From positions 62,001 to 126,000 of the forward strand of contig NZ_JNUP01000064.1 of NCBI RefSeq assembly GCF_000758165.1: a DNA stretch of 64,000 nucleotides, read 5' to 3'. The notes below the pieces were generated by a model. It had not been told where the DNA came from and did not search any database. It saw only the letters and a program-made list of their open reading frames with translations. Below are positions 17,071 through 24,254 of this stretch, piece by piece. Positions within the stretch are counted from its first letter, which is position 1, and each line of letters begins with the position of its first letter. Both the position numbers and the translations under genes were made by a program. The DNA is from Spirochaeta lutea (GTDB taxonomy: Bacteria > Spirochaetota > Spirochaetia > DSM-27196 > Salinispiraceae).

Positions 17071-17099
17071 ATTATTCAAGGCACCCAGGGGGTTGTCAA
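17071..17099 (-). promoter_or_regulatory. pyrG promoter, near-leaderless
   Basis: Minus strand TTGACA (17094-17099), 17-nt spacer, AATAAT (17071-17076): a 6/6 and 5/6 match. The start 7 nt after the -10 falls at 17064, two bases before the ATG at 17062. The spacer contains a C-tract followed by a G-tract. Confidence 0.7.
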
Positions 17100-17136
17100 T
17101 GCCGTAGCTTTGACCGTCCGTATAATCTGGTTTTGC

Positions 17137-17165
17137 TTGACACCCCATGAGGGGGTGCATAGACT
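17137..17165 (+). promoter_or_regulatory. cheR promoter
   Basis: TTGACA (17137-17142), 17-nt spacer, TAGACT (17160-17165). An inverted repeat CACCCC-ATGA-GGGGTG lies inside the spacer. The start would be near 17172, about 32 nt before the cheR ATG. Confidence 0.6.
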
Positions 17166-17203
17166 TTAACAATGTACAAACCCCCGCGGGAAAGCAGGTA
17201 GTC

Positions 17204-18019
17204 ATGGCTGGTTTTCTTACCGACAGTGAATTTGATCAGTATAAAAAGCTCATATACGATGCCAGCGGAATAACCTTTTCAGCCAGCAACCGATCCATTC
17301 TTGAGAGCCGTCTCCGGGAACGGCTAAAGTCGGCAAATCTAGATTCTCCGGCCGAATACTATCGGCTCCTAACCAGCAGCCACGATGAACTCAAAACCCT
17401 GCTGGACTCTGTGACCACCAACCTTACGCGGTTCTTTCGTAATACAGCCCATATTCAAACCTTTGAGTATTACGTGATCCCTGAACTCATAAAGCAAAAA
17501 CAGGCTTCGGGCAACAAGACTATAAAGCTGTGGAGCGCCGGGTGTTCCACCGGGGAGGAGCCCTACACCCTGGCAATGGTACTGAAGGAAACCCTGCCCG
17601 CCGACTTTACTATTCAGATCGTTGCATCGGATATCAGCCTTAAATCCTTGATGATCGGCAAAGAGGGATTTTACGGTCATAATAAAATGGCGGGGGTTCC
17701 CCAGAATTACCTCTCAAAATACTTCGATGAAAAGCCCGACGGTTTCCAGGTTAAGGGTTTTTTAAAGGACAATATCCGTTTCGATTACCATAATCTGAAG
17801 CATGATAGCGGACTCCGGGGGCTGGATGTTGTATTCTGCCGGAATGTGCTCATCTATTTTGATGCGCCGGCACAAAAGTCTGTGATCGACCGGTTTTGGG
17901 AGTGTATGGCCCCGAAGTCGTTCCTGTTCATCGGCCATAGTGAATCACTGTTCGGAATGGATACCCAATTCGAGTTTTTGAAAACCGATTGGGCGTGTAT
18001 ATACCAAAAGAAAACCTAA
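17204..18019 (+). CDS. cheR: Chemotaxis protein methyltransferase CheR
   Basis: 271 residues. The small N-terminal helical domain (FDQYKKLIYDASGITF) precedes the SAM-dependent methyltransferase domain with GCSTGEEPYTLAM as the SAM-binding motif and DVVFCRNVLIYFD as the family marker. It methylates glutamates of chemoreceptors. The start at 17204 follows AAAGCAGG; an ATG at 17147 would place translation across its own promoter. cheB follows after 66 nt, so addition and removal of receptor methyl groups are encoded together. Confidence 0.95.
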   Translation: MAGFLTDSEFDQYKKLIYDASGITFSASNRSILESRLRERLKSANLDSPAEYYRLLTSSHDELKTLLDSVTTNLTRFFRNTAHIQTFEYYVIPELIKQKQASGNKTIKLWSAGCSTGEEPYTLAMVLKETLPADFTIQIVASDISLKSLMIGKEGFYGHNKMAGVPQNYLSKYFDEKPDGFQVKGFLKDNIRFDYHNLKHDSGLRGLDVVFCRNVLIYFDAPAQKSVIDRFWECMAPKSFLFIGHSESLFGMDTQFEFLKTDWACIYQKKT

Positions 18020-18085
18020 GCGAATCTCAGCCTGCTCCCAGGAGCCGGGCTTTATAATAGGATACGTAACGTTATAGAGGAACCC

Positions 18086-19282
18086 GTGGAAAAAAAACCA
18101 ATTCAGGTGCTGGTGGTTGATGATTCAGCGCTCATGAGAAATATAGTCAGCCGGATTGTCGACTCGGCACCGGATCTTGAGGTAGCCGGCAAGGCCATGA
18201 ATGGCCGTTTTGCCCTCCAAAAAATTGAAACCCTGAAACCGGATCTCATCATCCTGGATCTCGAAATGCCCGATATAAACGGCCTTGAGTTTCTCCAGGA
18301 ACGCAGAAAACGGGAAATCGATATTCCAGTGATTGTTCTGTCGGCAGTAGCCCGGCGGGGGGCATCCATTACTATGGAAGCCCTGTCCTTGGGTGCTGCT
18401 GATTTTATAATGAAGCCCACCGGGGGAAATCCCGATGAGGTTCAACAGATTGCCAGCCAGCTGATAGAGCTCGCACGATCCTACGGGGCCACCTACCGGC
18501 AAAGCCATGGATTGGCTCCCATCGGCCTTAAACCGGGCACCGAGGAAACCCAGAAAAAATCTCCCGGCAGCGCCACTGCTCCGGCTGAAATACCCGGATT
18601 GCGAACCAGGCAGGACCAAGCGATTCCCGGCAAACCGGGAAGAATTCCGTCCAGTCCTTCGGGGGTTCCCCTGCGGAAACGAAGCCGTGCCGGTGGACCG
18701 GGCCCCCTGGAACTCATCGCCCTGGGTATTTCTACCGGGGGTCCGAATGCCCTGCGGCAGGTTTTTTCCGGGCTGGATCCGGAGCTGCAGACGCCCATCC
18801 TGGTAGTCCAGCACATGCCAGCCGGGTTCACCCTGGAATTTGCGAAGAGTTTGGACCGTATCTGCCCCATGGAAGTTAAGGAGGCTGAAGAGGGCGACCT
18901 GGTACGGCCCGGACGGATTCTCATTGCCCCGGGAGATTACCACATCGTTCTGGAACGCAAACGCTTGGCCACCATTGTCCACCTGGATTCCGGCCCGGCA
19001 AAAAACGGACACCGCCCCAGTGCCGACGTCCTGTTTGAATCTGCAGCCTCCATCTACGGTAACCGCTGTATGGGTGTAATCATGACCGGCATGGGTCGGG
19101 ACGGGGCGGAGCATATCGGTGATATTTGGGAGGCCGGGGGGATAACCCTGGGACAGGATCAGCAGTCCAGCGTTGTCTACGGTATGCCCCGGGTGGCCTA
19201 CGAATACGGCCACATTCTTAAGCAGGTAAGCCTTTCCGATATGGCAAAAGCCATCTGTGACTACGCCGCAGAGTTGGTGTAA
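18086..19282 (+). CDS. cheB: Protein-glutamate methylesterase CheB
   Basis: 398 residues with a GTG start preceded by AGAGG. The receiver domain has Asp12/Asp13 and phospho-Asp58 (LIILDLEMPDINGLEF); a proline- and charge-rich linker of about 80 residues follows; the methylesterase domain has the serine motif GISTGGPNA, histidine in VVQHMPAGF and aspartate in GMGRDGAEH. It demethylates and deamidates chemoreceptors when phosphorylated by CheA, which is not in the window. A perfect TATAAT at 18053-18058 hints at its own promoter, though the -35 is poor. Confidence 0.95.
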   Translation: MEKKPIQVLVVDDSALMRNIVSRIVDSAPDLEVAGKAMNGRFALQKIETLKPDLIILDLEMPDINGLEFLQERRKREIDIPVIVLSAVARRGASITMEALSLGAADFIMKPTGGNPDEVQQIASQLIELARSYGATYRQSHGLAPIGLKPGTEETQKKSPGSATAPAEIPGLRTRQDQAIPGKPGRIPSSPSGVPLRKRSRAGGPGPLELIALGISTGGPNALRQVFSGLDPELQTPILVVQHMPAGFTLEFAKSLDRICPMEVKEAEEGDLVRPGRILIAPGDYHIVLERKRLATIVHLDSGPAKNGHRPSADVLFESAASIYGNRCMGVIMTGMGRDGAEHIGDIWEAGGITLGQDQQSSVVYGMPRVAYEYGHILKQVSLSDMAKAICDYAAELV

Positions 19283-19294
19283 GTTGGTGTAATT

Positions 19295-20008
19295 ATGAGC
19301 ACGGAATCAACGAAAAAACTCCTGGCGGTGCGCCACCTGGGCCTGGTCCCATACAGCCAGGCCTACGAAATTCAGCAGAGGCTCCACACCCAACGGGTTG
19401 AGGAAACCATTCCCGACACCCTTCTACTGCTCCAGCACCCCCATGTAATAACCCTGGGCAAACGCGGAACCGCCGAAGACTTGCTGCTCCCTCGAAGGGA
19501 GTATGACGAGCGAGGTATTGAGATAGTGGAAACCGACCGGGGCGGCCAGGTGACCTACCATGGCCCCGGACAGCTGGTGGGCTATATTATCAGTCATTTA
19601 TACTCCCACAACAGGCGGCTCCGCTGGTTTGTGGAAACCCTTGAAGAGGTGATCTCGTCGGTTCTCCGGGACGGATTCGACCTTTCAGCCAGGGGAAGCG
19701 ATACCGAACACGGGGTATGGGTCGATTCAGGAAATGAACCGCCCAGGAAAATAGCGGCCCTGGGAATTGCGGTAAAGAACCGGGTAACCATGCACGGCTT
19801 CGCACTGAATGTGGAACCGGATATGAGTTTCTTCAAGACCATCATTCCCTGTGGAATCCGAGACAAGGGCCAAACGAGTCTGCGCATGGAACTGGAACGT
19901 ACTGGCGGTATCCGGGAGAACCGGCCCGCGTTAATGGATCAGGTGACGGAGCTGGTTATCCGGGAATTCTGCGAGTTGTACGACTATGAGGCGGTAGAAT
20001 CCCCTTGA
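19295..20008 (+). CDS. lipB: Octanoyltransferase LipB
   Basis: 237 residues. Transfers octanoyl from acyl carrier protein to lipoyl domains. The family motif RGGQVTYHGPGQLVGY is complete, with the catalytic lysine in RKIAALGI and catalytic cysteine in IIPCGIRD. It begins 12 nt after cheB, where a 10-bp tandem duplication (TTGGTGTAA unit, 19274-19292) repeats the last cheB codons and stop. Its 3' end overlaps the convergent phosphoesterase-like gene by 25 nt. lipA is not in the window. Confidence 0.93.
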   Translation: MSTESTKKLLAVRHLGLVPYSQAYEIQQRLHTQRVEETIPDTLLLLQHPHVITLGKRGTAEDLLLPRREYDERGIEIVETDRGGQVTYHGPGQLVGYIISHLYSHNRRLRWFVETLEEVISSVLRDGFDLSARGSDTEHGVWVDSGNEPPRKIAALGIAVKNRVTMHGFALNVEPDMSFFKTIIPCGIRDKGQTSLRMELERTGGIRENRPALMDQVTELVIREFCELYDYEAVESP

Positions 20009-20829
20009 CTATCCTCTTCGGGCTGAAGCTGTTCAGCCGGGGTTTCCACGGGCACCCGGACAGCCTCCACGGACACAGCCTTCCCGGAATCATCTAATTC
20101 GAAGATAGCCCCCTGAAGCTCCAGGCCCTGCCACCACTCATAGGACCGCTCAGGTATTCCGCCCACCAGCTGCTGGATCTCAATCTCCGGCTTGAACCCC
20201 TTTACGGACTGAATACTCCCGGTTCGGCCGGTATCAAGGATACTCCCGGTTCCCTTGGGCAGTACCTCGGCATCCGCGGTCAGGGTACGCATACCCGTTC
20301 CGGCGATCATCGTCACCTGGCCGTCGGCCATGAGTGCCATCGCCGCCTTTTCCGCGGTGGTGCAGGAATGGAAATCCAGAAAGGTGGCATGAACATCCTG
20401 GTTAATCCGCCGGAGGATCTCAGGTAAAAAGCTAAATGGGTTACTCGGATGCACCCGGTTGAATCCCGCCAGACCCATGAGGCTGATGACTGCAATCCGG
20501 TATTCGCCGAAGGTGAAGGTCCGCCAGCCCCGGCCGGGGTTTCCGGGCGGGAAATTGGCCGGGCGTAGGATGTAGGGTGCCTGCTCCATGTGGGGATGGA
20601 GATCCTTTTTAAAGTAGATTTGATCGCCTCCGGTGAGCACGTCGATTCCGAGCTTCCGGAGGTAGATGGAGTGGTTCCGCCCAAGGCCGTAGCCGTGGGT
20701 CGCCCCGTCGGCATTGGCTATGACACCGTCAATCCCTTGTTCTTCCTTGAAGCGCTGGAGCGCCGTCTTTACTACATAGATTCCCGGTTTACCGACAATT
20801 TCACCCAGAGCAAGTATTCGTAATCCCAT
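19984..20829 (-). CDS. YmdB-like metallophosphoesterase family protein with degenerate metal site
   Basis: 281 residues. The scaffold of the YmdB/TIGR00282 cyclic-nucleotide phosphodiesterase family is visible from the start (LRILALGEIVGKPG) through ILRPANFPPGNPGRG and LDFHSCTTAEKAAM to LPKGTGSILDTGRTG. Compared with the usual motifs GDIVG, ANGENA, GNHTWD, DFHAE and GTHTHVQT, this protein has GEIVG, ANADGA, GDQIYF, DFHSC and GTGMRTLT. Most metal-binding aspartate, asparagine and histidine positions are thus replaced and only the DFH histidine is kept. The rest of the fold and the full length are preserved, so this looks like a maintained non-catalytic or altered member. The C-terminal 35 residues are an acidic extension. 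Confidence 0.75.
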   Translation of the reverse strand: MGLRILALGEIVGKPGIYVVKTALQRFKEEQGIDGVIANADGATHGYGLGRNHSIYLRKLGIDVLTGGDQIYFKKDLHPHMEQAPYILRPANFPPGNPGRGWRTFTFGEYRIAVISLMGLAGFNRVHPSNPFSFLPEILRRINQDVHATFLDFHSCTTAEKAAMALMADGQVTMIAGTGMRTLTADAEVLPKGTGSILDTGRTGSIQSVKGFKPEIEIQQLVGGIPERSYEWWQGLELQGAIFELDDSGKAVSVEAVRVPVETPAEQLQPEEDSQGDSTAS

Positions 20830-20883
20830 CCCGCCATACTACCCCATCGGAGAAAAAAAGTATTCCCATGGACGATGATTTCC

Positions 20884-20912
20884 TTGGGTTTTCTCTGGAG
20901 TATGAGTATATT
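20884..20912 (+). promoter_or_regulatory. hsp20 promoter
   Basis: TTGGGT (20884-20889), 17-nt spacer, TATATT (20907-20912). The predicted start near 20919 gives a leader of about 119 nt, long for this window. Confidence 0.5.
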
Positions 20913-20918
20913 TGCATC

Positions 20919-21037
20919 ACAGACCCAGCGCTCCTGAGAGGAGGCTGGACCAGGCGAGGGTTCCTGCTTGGACGGTCTGATTACAATGCTACTGCCCCGT
21001 AACGGGGAGCAGCCACAATCGCTTTAAGGAGGATTGT
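20919..21037 (+). promoter_or_regulatory. Structured hsp20 leader, candidate ROSE-like RNA thermometer
   Basis: Three structures can be drawn. A 10-bp hairpin with one bulged G (20925-20948: CCAGC, CTCCT, loop GAG, AGGAG, GCTGG). A shorter hairpin around 20992-21012. And TCCTGCTT (20962-20969) can pair with the Shine-Dalgarno AAGGAGGA (21026-21033) through seven pairs with a single G-G mismatch, the arrangement described for ROSE thermometers, where a UYGCU motif opposes the ribosome-binding site. Inference from sequence only. Confidence 0.4.
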
Positions 21038-21583
21038 ATGAAAAACAGAGATTTTTTGGATCTGCGTGAACTAATGGATGAGATTTTTGAAGCCGCCACT
21101 GATTTCAAAAACGCATTCACCGATGAGATGGGTTCCTGGAAACCCGACTTCAACTGGGGCGAACACCGGGATTACTACCCCGCCTATTCCTACCCCCCGA
21201 CCAATGTGTACATGACTGCCGATAAGAGCCTGGTATTCCAGTTCGCTCTGGCAGGCTTCCAGGAAGAGCATATCGGCCTTGAATTCCGGGGCGATTACCT
21301 CTTCTTCTCCGCTAAGGCCCCGGAGGGCTTTGAGGAGGATGAGTCGGTTAAGTACTTCAAACGCAGACTGAAATTCAAAGACATCAAAGAGCAGAAGTAT
21401 TTTGTTCCCGAGGATAAGTTTAATCGCGAGGCTGTGAAAGCTGTGTTAAAACATGCTATTCTCACCGTAACGATTCCAGCAAAGGATGAGGTGAAGGGTC
21501 CCGAAGGGGTAAAGGTTACCATCGTATCGGAAGATGAGCCTGGCCAGGCCCCGCCCAAAACCGGAAAGAAAGACAAGGAATAA
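21038..21583 (+). CDS. Hsp20/alpha-crystallin family small heat shock protein
   Basis: 181 residues. The alpha-crystallin domain spans about residues 48-150 (PPTNVYMTADKSLVFQFALA, EHIGLEFRGDYLFFSAKAPE, short beta strands, then VLKHAILTVTIPAKDE in the place of the usual GVL motif). An acidic, aromatic N-terminal arm precedes it and a charged, lysine-ended tail follows. Such proteins hold unfolding proteins as an ATP-independent chaperone. AAGGAGG lies 5 nt before the ATG and may be masked by the leader. The next gene, a membrane microprotein, starts 15 nt after the stop and shares its terminator. Confidence 0.85.
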   Translation: MKNRDFLDLRELMDEIFEAATDFKNAFTDEMGSWKPDFNWGEHRDYYPAYSYPPTNVYMTADKSLVFQFALAGFQEEHIGLEFRGDYLFFSAKAPEGFEEDESVKYFKRRLKFKDIKEQKYFVPEDKFNREAVKAVLKHAILTVTIPAKDEVKGPEGVKVTIVSEDEPGQAPPKTGKKDKE

Positions 21584-21597
21584 CCCAGGAGGAACAG

Positions 21598-21732
21598 ATG
21601 TTAGGCACATTGTTTACCGTGCTGGTGGGAGTTGTCCTCGGATACGTGTTCAAACCCCAGATTGACCGGGCCCTGAAAAAGGTGGTCCGCAAGCTTGAGG
21701 ATAAGAGCAAGGACGATTACCGCGACTTTTAG
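21598..21732 (+). CDS. 44-residue single-pass membrane microprotein
   Basis: ATG at 21598 with AGGAGG 6 nt upstream; 44 residues then TAG. Residues 5-18 (LFTVLVGVVLGYVF) form one hydrophobic helix, followed by KPQIDRALKKVV and a charged tail (RKLEDKSKDDYRDF). The strong ribosome-binding site, position directly after hsp20 and the terminator immediately downstream support a real gene. No family recognised. A membrane-anchored amphipathic tail co-expressed with a small heat shock protein suggests an envelope stress link, by inference only. Confidence 0.7.
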   Translation: MLGTLFTVLVGVVLGYVFKPQIDRALKKVVRKLEDKSKDDYRDF

Positions 21733-21762
21733 CACACGTTCTTATTAGAACAAAAGGAACCC

Positions 21763-21799
21763 AAGGGGACTGTCTCATTCGCAGGCAGCCCCTTTTTTT
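21763..21799 (+). terminator. Rho-independent terminator after hsp20 and microprotein
   Basis: AAGGGG, bulge A, CTG on the left pair with CAG, CCCCTT on the right, followed by seven T. Confidence 0.85.
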
Positions 21800-22151
21800 A
21801 TCCTCCCCGCAGGCCTAAATCAGGTCCTCAACACAAACAAACCATGGCGTGTATTTCCCAATCAACCAAACTCCGGTATTCTCCGGCAGGCGGGGAACGC
21901 CGAAGACCTGGGGGCCCCGGTGGGTATCGGCCGGCGGTGGCTGAGCGGCCTGCTACAAGTGAAATTTACAGAAAGAGTGTTTCGTATTCATCGGCCGGCT
22001 TTCTGGAATGTCTTGTAGTGCGCAAAAAATGGTTCGACAAGGTTCGGCCACCAAGGTGGCGGGAAAGCCCCCTTGGTGGTCCGAGGTAGGCAGGCCGCGG
22101 CGGACAACGGCGGAAGATCGAATTCACTCTACTCAGAGCATCCCCCGCATC
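21800..22151. other. Intergenic region with repeat fragments
   Basis: About 350 bp without a convincing gene; the open frames have no ribosome-binding site or recognisable product. It holds TGGCGTGTATTTCCCAAT (from 21844), which recurs inverted at 26744-26760, the lone element end TAGTGCGCAAAA at 22016, and a hairpin CCACCAAGG/CCTTGGTGG around 22050-22080. It reads as a graveyard of small inverted-repeat elements. Confidence 0.5.
22016..22131. repeat. Degraded copy or lone end of the MITE-like family
   Basis: Starts with TAGTGCGCAAAA, identical to the first 12 bases of the intact element at 33448. No matching right arm is found; the nearest inverted candidate (CACTCTA ending at 22131) is weak. 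Confidence 0.35.
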
Positions 22152-22181
22152 TTGACAGGTGCTGAGAGAATACGGTATTGT
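22152..22181 (+). promoter_or_regulatory. tRNA-Leu promoter
   Basis: TTGACA (22152-22157), 18-nt spacer, TATTGT (22176-22181), predicted start near 22188, seven bases before the tRNA. Confidence 0.65.
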
Positions 22182-22194
22182 ATGCGAACCTGAT

Positions 22195-22278
22195 GCCCAG
22201 GTGGCGGAATTGGTAGACGCGCTAGATTCAGGTTCTAGTGGGGGCAACCCCGTGGAGGTTCAAGTCCTCTTCTGGGCA
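22195..22278 (+). tRNA. tRNA-Leu (anticodon CAG)
   Basis: 84 nt. Acceptor arms GCCCAGG and TCTGGGC pair; the D arm contains TGGCGGAATTGGTAGACGC; anticodon stem CTAGA/TCTAG encloses loop TTCAGGT, so the anticodon is CAG, reading CUG. A long variable arm (TGGGGGCAACCCCGT) marks a class II leucine tRNA, and the T arm carries GGTTCAAGTCC. The 3' CCA is not encoded. A promoter and a terminator flank it as a single-gene unit. Confidence 0.97.
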
Positions 22279-22281
22279 TAG

Positions 22282-22319
22282 AAAAAGCAGATTGGCCTCT
22301 GGCCGGTCTGCTTTTTTTT
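22282..22319 (+). terminator. Terminator of tRNA-Leu
   Basis: AAAAGCAGA and TCTGCTTTT pair around an inner GGCC-TCT-GGCC helix; eight T follow. Confidence 0.9.
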
Positions 22320-22616
22320 GTGTCCAATGACCGGCGGACTTGAAGCGGAGGCGCGGAGTAATTCAAGACCCAACCCTCGGGTAGTGCCGCCACCATACAT
22401 AGTTGCAACTCGCAGTACGCTGCAAAACCGTAACCCCCAGGTACAGAACCCAGGAAAACACCGGTTACTTGCACAAACCCTCCGGTGCTGGTACTATCGG
22501 GTACTCATTTTTAGGGAGAATCGACGGGATGATAGACAGAAACTAGGGAGTACCGGACAACTCGAAGCGGCACGTACTCACTGTTTCTCTATCCTCAGCC
22601 GCTCATAAATACCTTT
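22320..22616. other. Intergenic region upstream of the ABC-F gene
   Basis: About 300 bp. No coding signal, tRNA or strong promoter was recognised; it has several short GGTACT/AGTACC-type repeats (for example GGTACTATCGGGTACTC near 22491 and GGGAGTACCGG near 22548) of unknown meaning. Confidence 0.3.
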
Positions 22617-22627
22617 AGGAGGTGATT

Positions 22628-24142
22628 ATGGGCAAGTCGTTCCTTCATATATCGGAACTAACGTTTTCCTATCCCCAATCACATACGAATATCTTCAACC
22701 ACTTTAGTATCCAACTCCCAGAGGGATGGACCGCTGTAACCGGGGCAAACGGGAGCGGAAAATCCACCCTCTTGAAGCTTGTTGCGGGGCGGCTTATCCC
22801 GGAAGCGGGTCAGATCCGATTTGACGGTACCTGTGTATACTGTCCCCAGGAGGTCAGGGTTATGGAAGAGAACCTTATTGGTTTCTTTTCCGAGCTTTAC
22901 GATGGAAACTCCCTTGCGGGTAGATTGTTCAGTCAGCTGGAGCTGGACCATGATTGGCCGTACCGCTGGGAAAGCCTGAGTTACGGTGAGCGCAAGCGAT
23001 TCCAGCTGGCCCGGGTGCTACTCGATGACCCGGAGGTGTTACTATTGGATGAGCCTACCAATCATCTGGATACCCGGGCACAACACTTGGTTTCGGAAGT
23101 ACTCTCGGACTACCACGGTATAGCCCTTCTGGTAAGCCATGACCGGCGGCTTCTGAACCGGCTGACCACCCACACCCTCATGCTCTCATCCGCCGGTGAC
23201 GGGGCTGAACCGAGATTTTTTAAGGGCAATTGGGACAGCGCTTGGACACAGTATGAACAGGAGCAGGAAACACTGCTGAAAAACCGCCGAAAGGCCCAGG
23301 TTGAAGAACAACGCCTGAGGCGGGAAATCCAACGGCGCAAGCAAGAGGCTCAGGGACATAAAAAGGACTTCAGCAAACGGCATCTCGACCCCAAAGACCA
23401 TGACGGCAAGGGAAAGATTGATCTCATGAGGCTCACATCCAAGGATGCTACTGGAGCCAACGTTATTAAGAACCTTGAAGGCAGGGTTCAGGATCTACAG
23501 GACGGTCAGATCAAGCCCGATTACCGGAAAAAAACAGGAGTTACCCTGATTTCCCGCTCATTTGCTTCGGATTCCTTTTTTCAACTGGAGCCAGGGACTC
23601 TAGACCTGGGTGAAAAAAGGCTTGTTTATCCGGAGATTAGCATGGCTGCGGCGGACAGGATCTGCCTGGTGGGCCCGAACGGATCCGGAAAAACCAGTAT
23701 TATTCGGCTGATTCTGAGCAAGTCGGGGTTGGGAAAAGAAGACTACGCCTACCTGCCCCAGGAGATACCTTCCCAAGACGCCGAAGATCTATTACTGCAA
23801 TTCTCATCTCTAAACAACACAGAACGGGGAGAGATTCTTTCCCACTATTCCAGGCTCAATGGTGATCCCCAGTCCTTACAGGATGAGGATGTGCCGAGTC
23901 CCGGGGAACTACGCAAGATCCTGGTGGCTATGGCGTTTTTTAGAGCAATTCCCCTGATAATCCTCGATGAGCCTACGAATCATTTGGACCTTCCCTCACG
24001 GATGGCCCTGGAGGAGGCCTTGGTCCAGTATACTGGCGCAGTACTGCTGGTGAGTCACGATGACGAGTTCCGGGATAAAATTGGTTGCAGAATTTGGGAT
24101 ATCTGTCAGAATGGACAAGTTCATAGGTTGCAGCGGGATTAG
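22628..24142 (+). CDS. ABC-F family ATP-binding protein
   Basis: About 504 residues with two ABC domains and no membrane segment. First domain: Walker A TGANGSGKST, signature LSYGERKR, Walker B VLLLDEPTNHLD. A charged linker rich in K, R, E and Q (residues of about 205-280) joins the second domain: GPNGSGKTS, weak signature PSPGELRK, LIILDEPTNHLD. ABC-F proteins act on the ribosome's E site; some protect against antibiotics, others are housekeeping translation factors. The short linker and lack of neighbours give no reason to call this one a resistance gene. Start at ATG 22628 with AGGAGG 6 nt upstream; a GTG two codons earlier is less likely. Confidence 0.85.
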   Translation: MGKSFLHISELTFSYPQSHTNIFNHFSIQLPEGWTAVTGANGSGKSTLLKLVAGRLIPEAGQIRFDGTCVYCPQEVRVMEENLIGFFSELYDGNSLAGRLFSQLELDHDWPYRWESLSYGERKRFQLARVLLDDPEVLLLDEPTNHLDTRAQHLVSEVLSDYHGIALLVSHDRRLLNRLTTHTLMLSSAGDGAEPRFFKGNWDSAWTQYEQEQETLLKNRRKAQVEEQRLRREIQRRKQEAQGHKKDFSKRHLDPKDHDGKGKIDLMRLTSKDATGANVIKNLEGRVQDLQDGQIKPDYRKKTGVTLISRSFASDSFFQLEPGTLDLGEKRLVYPEISMAAADRICLVGPNGSGKTSIIRLILSKSGLGKEDYAYLPQEIPSQDAEDLLLQFSSLNNTERGEILSHYSRLNGDPQSLQDEDVPSPGELRKILVAMAFFRAIPLIILDEPTNHLDLPSRMALEEALVQYTGAVLLVSHDDEFRDKIGCRIWDICQNGQVHRLQRD

Positions 24143-24254
24143 TAACCCGCTGCCTGACGGGAAAGACTTGTGCCAATGTCATTTGTGGGGTAATTTTCCC
24201 TTCATACCGGGTACCGGGCTTCTAGTCGGAATCACCTGCAATACTGAGGTTGCC

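Noticed and set aside
18125-19213. 362-residue minus-strand frame
   Set aside because: Antisense of cheB, which has all receiver and methylesterase motifs.
22628-24142. Antibiotic-resistance ABC-F gene
   Set aside because: Sequence alone cannot separate resistance from housekeeping ABC-F proteins, and no mobile or resistance context surrounds it.
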